Shown here: piece by piece, positions 7,573-14,022 of the stretch
How positions within the stretch are numbered: position 1 is the stretch's first letter
How the letters are laid out: each line of letters begins with the position of its first letter
Source: a virus
DNA: 55,440 nt
Direction: 5' to 3' (one strand)
Virus record (IMG/VR): IMGVR_UViG_3300021085_001393
Location: 1 to 55,440 of that record
Program-made: the position numbers and the translations under genes
The notes under the pieces: model-generated
Told to the model about the DNA's origin: nothing
The model's database searches: none
Seen by the model: only the letters and a program-made list of their open reading frames with translations

Positions 7573-7869
7573 TTAATCTCTTCGGACATCTAACTTTCCG
7601 TCCTCTATAAAGTTCTCTGCACGTGCAACTCTGTCTATGTCGGGTCTTAAATCTAAAGCTGCCGACACTAACAAATCTATTTTAACCATCTCATTTGACA
7701 TGGTTCTAGCACGATTTTCTAAACTCTTACAGAAGATTGTTAACGTCTTTATGTTTTCCACGATACCTTCAAGTATCTGTTTGATAACTATAAAGATGAA
7801 GAACCCCATAACAATTGAACCTGCTATAGGCGCTCCCACGTCCGCAATAAGATTAAATATCTCTTCCAT
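7573..7869 (-). CDS. Single-pass membrane protein, leaderless late gene
   Basis: 98 aa, MEEIFNLIADVGAPIAGSIVMG then a transmembrane helix (about 13-35) and an amphipathic, coiled-coil-like C-terminal half (LENRARTMSNEMVKIDLL). TATAAATA lies 5 nt before the ATG and there is no usable Shine-Dalgarno, so the mRNA is predicted to be leaderless. A terminator directly upstream isolates this gene and its followers from the 8-kb genes. Function unknown. Confidence 0.68.
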   Translation of the reverse strand: MEEIFNLIADVGAPIAGSIVMGFFIFIVIKQILEGIVENIKTLTIFCKSLENRARTMSNEMVKIDLLVSAALDLRPDIDRVARAENFIEDGKLDVRRD

Positions 7870-7874
7870 GCCTT

Positions 7875-7882
7875 TATTTATA
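7875..7882 (-). promoter_or_regulatory. T4-type late promoter TATAAATA, 5 nt before ATG 7869
   Basis: Perfect match to the T4 late consensus on the minus strand: TATAAATA-AAGGC-ATGG. It starts the transcript for the membrane-protein pair and probably the radical SAM/csgF/csgG operon beyond. Confidence 0.7.
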
Positions 7883-7902
7883 CAAATACCTTCTTAGCGT
7901 CC

Positions 7903-7927
7903 AAAAAAAGGGAGCATAAGCTCCCTT
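7903..7927 (-). terminator. Intrinsic terminator after the SAP-like gene
   Basis: On the minus strand AAGGGAGC-TTAT-GCTCCCTT forms an 8-bp stem with a 4-nt loop followed by a run of T (7903-7909). It lies 25 bp past the stop of the SAP-like gene and just ahead of the next late promoter. Confidence 0.85.
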
Positions 7928-7951
7928 CAGATTTGACGAAAGACAAATAGG

Positions 7952-8161
7952 TTATTTAGCAGAACTAATCTGCTTTACCACTTCTGCTTTAGTACCACTC
8001 TTCTTAACCTTAATGCCTTTCTTATCGGCGAGGTCAAATAGTTGTTGCTTTGTAAGTTTTTTTAACTCTGCAACTGAGGTCTTAGACTTTGCTACTACCT
8101 TTTTTGGTTCTACTGCTTTTGATGTGTTGAATAATGATTTCAACCATTCTAAAATAAACAT
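7952..8161 (-). CDS. Small SAP/HeH-like basic protein
   Basis: 69 aa. An amphipathic N-terminus (MFILEWLKSLFNTSKA) and a Lys-rich linker precede a helix-extended-loop-helix unit at about 30-68 (SVAELKKLTKQQLFDLADKKGIKVKKSGTK split around a Gly turn), the pattern of SAP, HeH or Rho-N nucleic-acid-binding modules. AGGAG precedes the ATG. Followed by a strong terminator. DNA binding is likely by family resemblance; its target is unknown. Confidence 0.7.
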   Translation of the reverse strand: MFILEWLKSLFNTSKAVEPKKVVAKSKTSVAELKKLTKQQLFDLADKKGIKVKKSGTKAEVVKQISSAK

Positions 8162-8187
8162 AATATACTCCTACTGTTACGTTTTTT

Positions 8188-8195
8188 TATTTAGT
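8188..8195 (-). promoter_or_regulatory. Late-type promoter ACTAAATA before the SAP-like gene
   Basis: ACTAAATA on the minus strand, 26 nt before the ATG at 8161 and overlapping the stop of the 57-aa gene. The downstream gene has its own AGGAG site. Confidence 0.42.
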
Positions 8196-8364
8196 CCTTT
8201 GCTTTGCCGATGTTTAAAGCACACCAGTCTAACAATTTATATACTTTTTTTACCAATCCATCATCGACTGGTGTTGGTGTAAGAGCTGCAATTAGGGATG
8301 CGCCCATTACTAACCAAGGAATCACTTGTACCCATGCTATAACCCATTGTAGAAATTCTAACAT
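8191..8364 (-). CDS. Small membrane protein, 57 aa
   Basis: MLEFLQWVIAWVQVIPWLVMG... with a hydrophobic segment at about 3-32, then TPTPVDDGLVKK and an amphipathic tail ending NIGKAKD. AGGAG lies 7 nt before the ATG. I have a general recollection of similar short proteins in other marine phages but cannot name a family; a small holin or membrane-stress protein is possible. Confidence 0.65.
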   Translation of the reverse strand: MLEFLQWVIAWVQVIPWLVMGASLIAALTPTPVDDGLVKKVYKLLDWCALNIGKAKD

Positions 8365-8394
8365 AAAATTCTCCTATTAAGTTATTACAGGAGG

Positions 8395-8402
8395 TATTTA
8401 GG
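8395..8402 (-). promoter_or_regulatory. Late-type promoter CCTAAATA before the 57-aa gene
   Basis: CCTAAATA on the minus strand, overlapping the last codons of regA and 30 nt before the ATG at 8364, which has its own AGGAG. Confidence 0.42.
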
Positions 8403-8808
8403 TATTTGTCGCCCCAATAGTGTATTTAGTGGTCAATTTCCACTCAGTTTTCTCTTTATATGGGATGATTTTAATTTGTGATAGTGGAGCTTGTAGTGTA
8501 ATCTTAGATTGGTCTAAGACCGTTATCAACTTCCATTGTTCCAATAGTTTACAGATAGTGTTTCTACGTGAGATATCACTCTCTGATATGGATGTTTGTT
8601 TCCCATCTAACTGAAACAATTCTTTGAAGTGTACTATGTAGTACTTTCCTCTTTTGTGTAGGATGTGGCACGACTGGAATAGTTCTTTCTCTCTTCGTGA
8701 TGCAATACCTATACGTGACAACGTTTCCCTAATCTTTAGGAAGTCGTCCTTTTCTTCAAATGTTATTTCAACGAGAGATGAGATTATTAAATAATCTTTT
8801 TCAGTCAT
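8398..8808 (-). CDS. regA: RegA translational repressor
   Basis: 136 aa from ATG 8808 (an ATG at 8811 and a GTG at 8820 are alternatives). It follows T4 RegA along its length: VEITFEEKDDFLKIRETLSR, then ELFQSCHILHKRGKYYIVHFKELFQLDGK, the RR.TI..LLE.W segment, and the C-terminal EWKLTTKYTIGA. RegA binds the start regions of early mRNAs and blocks their translation. Its place after gene 62 matches T4 (45-44-62-regA). The start overlaps the gene 62 stop, so it is coupled to clamp-loader synthesis. Confidence 0.93.
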   Translation of the reverse strand: MTEKDYLIISSLVEITFEEKDDFLKIRETLSRIGIASRREKELFQSCHILHKRGKYYIVHFKELFQLDGKQTSISESDISRRNTICKLLEQWKLITVLDQSKITLQAPLSQIKIIPYKEKTEWKLTTKYTIGATNT

Positions 8809-9193
8809 CATGTTTACCACCAGTTTTCATTCTTTTTTTCAATTGTCTATATTGAGATTCGGTTAGTACATTTATGTAATCTTTAGCTACTTTTGTACTT
8901 ACTCCGTAATACTCCTTAACAGTATCGATTTTGACACTTACAGATGGTTTCTGCCATTGTGAGAATCTTTGTCGTTTCCTAAGAGTATTTAGTAAAAACA
9001 CATATTGAAGACGGTTTTCTGTACCGTGTCTAGTGTTCATCTCATTAGCGAAAAAAAGCGAATCTTGGTGATAAGATAATGCTTTGTTGGTTAAAAAGGG
9101 TGCATATGATTTCTCGGACACATCATCTGGCATGATATCTTTCTTATCATGAGATACGGACTTTACGAAGTCAAATGGATTTTGTTTTGACAC
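8801..9193 (-). CDS. 62: Clamp loader small subunit gp62
   Basis: 130 aa starting with GTG one base after the previous stop. NPFDFVKSVSHDKKDIM, YAPFLTNKALSYHQDSLFFANEMN and the FLLNTLRKRQRFSQW segment follow the pattern of marine T4-like gp62 (shorter than T4's 187 aa). It forms the 4:1 clamp loader with gp44 and loads the gp45 ring. Position between gene 44 and regA supports the call. Confidence 0.88.
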   Translation of the reverse strand: MSKQNPFDFVKSVSHDKKDIMPDDVSEKSYAPFLTNKALSYHQDSLFFANEMNTRHGTENRLQYVFLLNTLRKRQRFSQWQKPSVSVKIDTVKEYYGVSTKVAKDYINVLTESQYRQLKKRMKTGGKHDD

Positions 9194-9463
9194 TTAGTGG
9201 TTTCTTACAAAGGCACGAAGAAGTTCTTCACCTTTGAGTTCTTTCCCGAAGGTATGGATTAGTTTTCCATTCTGATATCGTTGAACAATGCCTGAATTGA
9301 ACTCATGGTCTGTCACAGACTTACCATCTGCAGTGTCTTCGGGTCTAGTGTCATAGTGCATTGAATCGAATGAGTGTACATGGATAGATTTGATTTTGGA
9401 TGACCACTCTTCAGCATCAATCATATCTCTTTGTCGTTGGACTGATTCATCATATTGTGTCAT
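9194..9463 (-). CDS. Conserved-position hypothetical protein, 89 aa
   Basis: MTQYDESVQRQRDMIDAEEW..., rich in His, Asp and Glu, with RYQNGKLIHTFGKEL near the end. No transmembrane or known domain is visible. GGGAG precedes the ATG, which overlaps the stop of the 34-aa ORF (ATGA). It is embedded in the replication operon. Function unknown. Confidence 0.7.
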   Translation of the reverse strand: MTQYDESVQRQRDMIDAEEWSSKIKSIHVHSFDSMHYDTRPEDTADGKSVTDHEFNSGIVQRYQNGKLIHTFGKELKGEELLRAFVRNH

Positions 9464-9564
9464 TTTTTTCTCCCTTTTTCAAACATTCTGTTTGCTTTTC
9501 TTTGCCATGATTTTTCAACTTGATTATCAAACCAGTTTCTAAACCATTGTCTTAACTTACCCAC
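9460..9564 (-). CDS. Very small basic protein, 34 aa (GTG start)
   Basis: GTG at 9564 overlaps the previous stop (TAGTG), and its own stop overlaps the next start (ATGA). The product is basic and aromatic (GKLRQWFRNWFDNQVEKSWQ, then RKANRMFEKGRKK), likely an amphipathic helix. The perfect tiling with both neighbours is the main evidence that it is translated. Confidence 0.5.
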   Translation of the reverse strand: MGKLRQWFRNWFDNQVEKSWQRKANRMFEKGRKK

Positions 9565-9746
9565 TACCAACCACCGTCAATAGTTTCCATTACTTCATTC
9601 ATATGACCTAACAGTTGTGTGATAGGTTCATCGTAGTCACCAATCTCATAGTCAACGTCATCTTGTTCTTTGAACATTGCCTTTACTTGGTCACCGTATT
9701 GGATAACCATTTCAAGTTGTTCTCTCATTTCATCTGATATTGCCAT
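9564..9746 (-). CDS. Small acidic hypothetical protein, 60 aa
   Basis: Starts MAISDEMREQLEMVIQYGDQ from the ATG at 9746, which overlaps the upstream stop (TAATG); an in-frame start 24 nt earlier would overlap more. Acidic (QDDVDYEIGDYDEP) and probably helical. It lies between a membrane protein and the 34-aa ORF in the 44-62 interval. No family recognised. Confidence 0.62.
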   Translation of the reverse strand: MAISDEMREQLEMVIQYGDQVKAMFKEQDDVDYEIGDYDEPITQLLGHMNEVMETIDGGW

Positions 9747-10156
9747 TATGCTTCTTCGTTTGGATTCCAAATTGTTAGATTTTTATTTTTAAGTCTATTC
9801 ACAACTAACTTGTATCTACTTCTCTCTTCTTGCCATTCCTTTAACCATTTGTGTCCATCTCTCTCTGCATCTATAAAGATTGCGTTGGTAAATGCCAAAG
9901 GTAGTAGTATAGCACAATGTATAATAATACTTGCTACTGTATTGTAGTTAAAGAAACCTAGATAGTTTGCCGCCAAGAAACCGAAAAACACTGACCATAT
10001 AGTAAACAACACTAGCATAAAGTAGGTTTGTAAACTTGGGTCGGGTATATATTTTAAAGGATTGTATCTTACATCCATAACTCTTCGCCATCCATTCACG
10101 AGAGCGAACAAAGTTCTTCTAAGTAAACTTGGTTTTTTCATATTTGGTTCAATCAT
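9746..10156 (-). CDS. Two-helix membrane protein in the 44-62 interval
   Basis: 136 aa. A basic N-terminus (KKPSLLRRTLFALVNGWRR) precedes two hydrophobic segments (about 44-68, YFMLVLFTIWSVFFGFLAANY, and 75-95, VASIIIHCAILLPLAFTNAIF) and a charged C-terminal tail. The N-terminus reads through the end of the 34-aa ORF upstream. A membrane protein between clamp-loader genes is odd for T4; its role is unknown. Confidence 0.7.
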   Translation of the reverse strand: MIEPNMKKPSLLRRTLFALVNGWRRVMDVRYNPLKYIPDPSLQTYFMLVLFTIWSVFFGFLAANYLGFFNYNTVASIIIHCAILLPLAFTNAIFIDAERDGHKWLKEWQEERSRYKLVVNRLKNKNLTIWNPNEEA

Positions 10157-10253
10157 TTCTTTCTCCGTTAAATCGTAAATATTCTTTTAAAACATGCATC
10201 CCATATGATGCCCATGTAATTACTATTAGACTCCATATAAGTATTTCAATCAC
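10149..10253 (-). CDS. Very small membrane protein, 34 aa (GTG start)
   Basis: GTG at 10253 overlaps the gene 44 stop (GTGA). The product IEILIWSLIVITWASYGMHVL forms one hydrophobic helix followed by a charged tail (KEYLRFNGERND). The 3' end overlaps the next start. Tiling with both neighbours supports expression; function unknown. Confidence 0.5.
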   Translation of the reverse strand: MIEILIWSLIVITWASYGMHVLKEYLRFNGERND

Positions 10254-11191
10254 TTAAATTTACACTCTGTCATAATCTCTGTTAGACATGCAACAAAGTT
10301 AATCTCATTGTCCATAGCAAAAGCAGACTTGTATTGATAGTCCGCAATAATAAGAACACATGCTGGGATTGAAGATGGTGCGAGTCGATTCTCTAATGAA
10401 TCAAACACTTTTCTATACAATGTGTTGAAGTCATTGTCTGAGTTTTGACCAACCCACTTTCGCATACTGCTCCAGTTCTTTTCTTTAATCATATCAATAA
10501 GAGGTGTTAACTTCTCTTCACTAAGTGTAGATAGAAGTCCAGTGTCAATGACACCACCAATACCATATCGTTGCACTTCATTCAGACAACGTCTAAAGTC
10601 GGGGAAGAACTTCATAACCAGTTCAGCAAGAACTTTTGGTTCGTATTCGATTCCCTCGGTTGTACATATACCCATCAACCTTTTCATAAAGTCTTGAGCA
10701 AGTTGAGGTTTCTCTGAAGGTTTGATTGAAAAATCAATCACTGTTGTTCTAGAATGTAGTGGTGCAATAATTCTGTTCTTGTAGTTACAAGTAAAGATGA
10801 ATCTACAATTAGAAGAGAACTCTTCTATAAAGTTTCTCAAAGCAGGTTGAACTGAGTCAGCAGAAATATAATCTGCCTCGTCTAGTATCACCACCTTTGA
10901 ACCACCACTAAGTGACATTGTAGATGCAAAGTTTTTAATCTTAGTTCTTAGGGTATCAATCAATCTACCCTCGTCCGAACCATTGATTACAATGAAGTCG
11001 GCACCCATCTCATTACACAGTGCTTTTGCAACTGTTGTTTTACCAACACCAGCAGAACCACAAAGTAATAAGTTAGGTATCTCGCCTTCTTGAACGAATT
11101 TTTTGAATGTATCTTTTAGATGGTTGGGAAGTATCGTATCCTCAATTGTTTGAGGTCGATACTTTTCCACGTATAAAAATTCTTCTTTCAT
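10250..11191 (-). CDS. 44: Clamp loader large subunit gp44 (AAA+)
   Basis: 313 aa (T4 gp44 is 319). N-terminal KYRPQTIEDTILP, Walker A GSAGVGKTT (45-53), Walker B VVILDEADYI with D104/E105, and the sensor region SNCRFIFTCNYKNRI are all present. gp44 with gp62 uses ATP to open and load the gp45 clamp. The gene follows gene 45 after a 117-bp gap that can fold into a hairpin. The gene order 45-44-(small ORFs)-62-regA is T4-like apart from the inserted small genes. Confidence 0.95.
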   Translation of the reverse strand: MKEEFLYVEKYRPQTIEDTILPNHLKDTFKKFVQEGEIPNLLLCGSAGVGKTTVAKALCNEMGADFIVINGSDEGRLIDTLRTKIKNFASTMSLSGGSKVVILDEADYISADSVQPALRNFIEEFSSNCRFIFTCNYKNRIIAPLHSRTTVIDFSIKPSEKPQLAQDFMKRLMGICTTEGIEYEPKVLAELVMKFFPDFRRCLNEVQRYGIGGVIDTGLLSTLSEEKLTPLIDMIKEKNWSSMRKWVGQNSDNDFNTLYRKVFDSLENRLAPSSIPACVLIIADYQYKSAFAMDNEINFVACLTEIMTECKFK

Positions 11192-11223
11192 AATAGAGAT
11201 GAACTCCCCGCCGAGTCCACAGT

Positions 11224-11259
11224 GTAATTCACCCTTGAAGATTGATGAGATTGAATTAC
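11224..11259 (-). promoter_or_regulatory. Possible hairpin in the gene 44 leader
   Basis: In the 117-bp gap between genes 45 and 44 the minus strand has GTAATTC and GAATTAC arms 22 nt apart, with flanking CAC/GTG that could extend pairing. It ends about 33 nt before the gene 44 ATG. It could control gene 44 translation (for example with RegA) or mRNA stability; this is structural inference only. Confidence 0.3.
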
Positions 11260-11308
11260 TCCCGTGATAATTGTAGAGACTAGTACAATACTCACACTAA
11301 TATATAGG

Positions 11309-11974
11309 TTAAATATCATATTTTGAATCGGGTTCTAATGCGATAAAGTACTCCAAATCAATATCTTTGTTCTTGAAGTTAGAGATACCTTTTGAAGATA
11401 CTGAAACTGAATAGTTTCCCTCTAGCACTTTCAAGTTTTCAATCTTAAAGTTCATTATGAAAGACACACCGTTTCCAGTTCCAACAACTCTGCTGAATGT
11501 GTTTGAAGTGTCATTCTTTTTGTCTGTAACTTCTAAGGTTATAGTAGTACCATCTGATTTTAAAATCAAATCACCTACACCTAGAACACTTGCAGCCTTG
11601 TTAAGGTCATTCAACAGTGTTGAAGACACATCAAATGATACTTCTGACTCAGGCATTGTAATCATTTTATCTGGCGTTACCACCATACCTTCACTTGCAA
11701 AGAAATAATTCATTGAAGAATTGCTATCTGCAATACTCAAAGAAGAATCATTGAACTGAAAGTCGGGGTCTTCCAGTAAACTGGTTGCACCTAAGAACTC
11801 TGGCAGATTGTAGATACTGAAATCTTGAGGAAATTCCTCAGATACAGTTGCAACTGCAAGAATGTTTTTCATATTCGATATTGTTTTCAGTTGGTTGCCC
11901 TCACTGACTTTAATACCTTGGTTTATTGTTGAGAAATTTTTTAAGACATTCCTCGTGTCATCACTAATTTTCAT
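11309..11974 (-). CDS. 45: Sliding clamp gp45
   Basis: 221 aa from ATG 11974; a GTG at 11977 overlapping the upstream stop (TAGTG) is an alternative. MKISDDTRNVLKNFSTINQGI, then DFSIYNLPEFLGATSLLEDPDF and YSVSVSSKGISNFKN are the T4-type clamp pattern (T4 gp45 is 228 aa). The clamp is a homotrimeric ring that tethers DNA polymerase and, in T4, activates late transcription with gp55 and gp33. This is relevant here because late-type promoters and a gp55 gene are in the window. Confidence 0.94.
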   Translation of the reverse strand: MKISDDTRNVLKNFSTINQGIKVSEGNQLKTISNMKNILAVATVSEEFPQDFSIYNLPEFLGATSLLEDPDFQFNDSSLSIADSNSSMNYFFASEGMVVTPDKMITMPESEVSFDVSSTLLNDLNKAASVLGVGDLILKSDGTTITLEVTDKKNDTSNTFSRVVGTGNGVSFIMNFKIENLKVLEGNYSVSVSSKGISNFKNKDIDLEYFIALEPDSKYDI

Positions 11975-11976
11975 CA

Positions 11977-12261
11977 CTACTTAGTCTCCTTATAAACATC
12001 GTGGTTGTACAATGCAAGGAATCCATAATGGATTACCTTGAGAAGGTCAGCACGATTATAACCATCCTTCTTACCGTATCGTTGTGCATATTTCATCACG
12101 TTACCGATACAAAATCCCTCACCGTGACCACCGTCCATAATAAACTCAGTCGCCTGAAACTTATCTTTAGAGTAGTGAGCACCATATGTGGCATCTACAT
12201 AAGAAGAGAACTCCGAAAGGAGTTCCTTCTCATTGTATTTGTATTCTATTTTGTTTGACAT
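11977..12261 (-). CDS. DUF3310-like protein
   Basis: 94 aa. The segment HYSKDKFQATEFIMDGGHGEGF, then CIGNVMKYAQRYGKKDGYNRADLLKVIHYG, matches the short phage family with F-x-x-GNVxKYxxR and DLxKxxHY motifs (DUF3310 or SaV-like). Role unknown in the family, often near replication genes. It lies between the CobS-like gene and gene 45 and its stop overlaps the gene 45 start region. Confidence 0.78.
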   Translation of the reverse strand: MSNKIEYKYNEKELLSEFSSYVDATYGAHYSKDKFQATEFIMDGGHGEGFCIGNVMKYAQRYGKKDGYNRADLLKVIHYGFLALYNHDVYKETK

Positions 12262-12276
12262 GATACTAGTATACTC

Positions 12277-13503
12277 CTAGTCTTCCATTTCGTCAATAGA
12301 GTTTTCTGCATTCAAGTCCACTCCAGCATCAATCTTGGAGTAGAGGTCGAGAATACTATTCCTAGTCTCTTCATCAAACCTTGAGATACACATTGTGATA
12401 CACTTCAGTTTGTCATTGAACATTCTGAATGCATTGACGATGTGAACAAGTCTTCTTGTTGTGATAACATCATCAATAGCACCTTCATAGTAGGTCTTTC
12501 TGATAATGTCTGCCCAGTCAACCAGTTTGGTTGTGAACTCTGAATCAACTTCACCAGTCAATGCCATTTCCATTTCAAGAATTTTTCTTTCAGTAACCAC
12601 TGGCGGATATTCTTGTTGCATGGTAATTGCAAATCTTTCAAGCATCGCCTCATTCATGATTTGAGTCCCGATGAATTTACCATCGTCTGACCCTTGACCT
12701 TTCGTGTTTGCAGTAGCAAGAATAGTGAAACCTTTTTTAGGTGCAACCCACTCACCAGTTTTCTTGATTAGGTATCCTTTACCTTCAAGAACTGATTGTA
12801 GACACATTAACTTGTTTGAACCCAAGTCAACTTCATCAAGAAGAAGGACAGCACCTTTTCTCATTGCTTTGATAACTGGCCCTTCCCTGTAGACAATGTT
12901 ACCATTGACTAGAGTGTGACCACCCATTAAATCATCTTCATCGGTTTCGATTGTAACGTTGACCCTGTAGAGTTCTCTCTTCAGTTGGGCACACACTTGT
13001 TCAATCATAAGTGTTTTACCGTTACCACTCAGACCAGTAACAAATACTGGAAAGAAGATTTTAGATTTGATGATGTTCTTAACATCTTTGAAGTGTCCGA
13101 ATGGAACATAGTTGTCCATCTTCTCGGGAATTATTTTTGCATCCGACATAAGATTCACACTCTCAGTTTGAGCAGCAACAGGCATGTTACTTGCAACAGG
13201 TTGAGCAGGAATCGGAATAACTTTTGGTGTAACAACTTCGGGTTCATACCCACCATTGTAACCACTGATAGCAGCCTCAAGATTGAAGATACCAACACCC
13301 TCTTTGAAATTATACCTTGCAGATTTAATCCAATATGGGAAGTGACCAGTGTTATTAATCTCTTCCTTCGTAAAGGAAGTTTTATTAGGGTACGTCTTGG
13401 TCAACGTTTCTAGGAATTCTTTCCTATCAGGCGTATAGTGAAACGGTTTTCCCGCCACTGTTATCGACTCGCTTCTGTCGTAAGTTCTTTTTGTATCAGT
13501 CAT
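12277..13503 (-). CDS. cobS: CobS-like MoxR-type AAA+ ATPase
   Basis: 408 aa. A lineage-specific N-terminal 130 residues, including a Pro/Val linker (about 90-112), precede the AAA+ core: Walker A GLSGNGKT (157-164), Walker B GAVLLLDEVD (about 213-222), sensor ILATANTKGQG and the arginine region NEAMLERFAITM. Marine T4-like phages usually carry this gene as cobS, named for the cobaltochelatase ATPase. Here it lies 518 bp upstream, in coordinates, of a VWA protein transcribed in the same direction, the arrangement of MoxR/VWA and CobS/CobT pairs. A remodelling ATPase acting on a metal enzyme or other target is as likely as a B12 role. Confidence 0.9.
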   Translation of the reverse strand: MTDTKRTYDRSESITVAGKPFHYTPDRKEFLETLTKTYPNKTSFTKEEINNTGHFPYWIKSARYNFKEGVGIFNLEAAISGYNGGYEPEVVTPKVIPIPAQPVASNMPVAAQTESVNLMSDAKIIPEKMDNYVPFGHFKDVKNIIKSKIFFPVFVTGLSGNGKTLMIEQVCAQLKRELYRVNVTIETDEDDLMGGHTLVNGNIVYREGPVIKAMRKGAVLLLDEVDLGSNKLMCLQSVLEGKGYLIKKTGEWVAPKKGFTILATANTKGQGSDDGKFIGTQIMNEAMLERFAITMQQEYPPVVTERKILEMEMALTGEVDSEFTTKLVDWADIIRKTYYEGAIDDVITTRRLVHIVNAFRMFNDKLKCITMCISRFDEETRNSILDLYSKIDAGVDLNAENSIDEMED

Positions 13504-13544
13504 AATATAGTCTCCGTTATTTAACTTTTTTTCTCATCATTAGT

Positions 13545-13574
13545 AGTATATAAAAAAGTGAGGGGCTTTGTCAA
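13545..13574 (-). promoter_or_regulatory. Early-type sigma70-like promoter P1 (before cobS)
   Basis: Minus strand TTGACA (13569-13574), 18-nt spacer AAGCCCCTCACTTTTTTA, TATACT (13545-13550). The cobS start lies 42 nt past the -10. It shares the spacer with P2, P3 and in part P4. Confidence 0.82.
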
Positions 13575-13576
13575 GT

Positions 13577-13843
13577 TTATTTTATTGGTTGAAGTAACTT
13601 TCCTACACCTTTTTCTATAGATATCATACCACCATCTTTTTTTGAATAGGTTTCAAATGACCCATTGTTCACCCAATATCTGAATGCTTTACACTCAACC
13701 TTTTCTTCTTTACACTTCACTTGATTTGGACAATCAAAGACTGTGCATGGCCCAGGGCCCACGTTCTGAATTGCATCTGCAAATGAACTGTAATCGGTAG
13801 TGTGTGAAATGTAGTAACTCTCTTCAACTTGTAATGCATTCAT
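13577..13843 (-). CDS. Four-cysteine hypothetical protein, 88 aa
   Basis: MNALQVEESYYISHTTDYSS..., with a CX4CX5CX6C cluster (CTVFDCPNQVKCKEEKVEC) followed by KAFRYWVNNG. The cluster could bind zinc or an Fe-S cluster. Its start overlaps the previous stop (TAATG) and it ends just before promoter P1. Short phage proteins with a cysteine run before an AFRY motif are familiar to me from marine phages, but I know of no function. Confidence 0.68.
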   Translation of the reverse strand: MNALQVEESYYISHTTDYSSFADAIQNVGPGPCTVFDCPNQVKCKEEKVECKAFRYWVNNGSFETYSKKDGGMISIEKGVGKLLQPIK

Positions 13844-14022
13844 TATACTTGCTCCTGTAAAAATGTAGTGTCCATATCTGAATCCAATAGTGTGATTTCA
13901 AATACATCCAATTCCTTATCGTGGTTAACCATATGTGGAACCATGATTCCTTGAGCAGCCATGCTGTCAACCTTGTTGACAAACGCCTTATACTCATTCC
14001 TTTCTAAAATAACTTTATCCAT
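13843..14022 (-). CDS. Small hypothetical protein, 59 aa
   Basis: MDKVILERNEYKAFVNKVDS... ending DTTFLQEQV; acidic, mixed alpha/beta prediction by eye, no known motif. Its ATG overlaps the cobT-like stop (TAATG) with GGAGAT upstream, and its stop overlaps the next start (TAATG). Coupled member of the cobT-like operon. Confidence 0.65.
   Translation of the reverse strand: MDKVILERNEYKAFVNKVDSMAAQGIMVPHMVNHDKELDVFEITLLDSDMDTTFLQEQV

Noticed and set aside
1-7869. Host DNA fused to a phage contig (because iscU, csgG and cyclase are cellular gene types)
   Set aside because: Same strand, same tight overlaps, the same late-type promoter motif before iscU and the 7869 gene, and no base-composition break that I can see. 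Read mapping across 7.3-8.0 kb would settle it.
11192-11308. Riboswitch in the gene 45-44 gap
   Set aside because: Only a simple hairpin is visible; I could not match it to the glutamine riboswitch known from related marine phages or to any other class.
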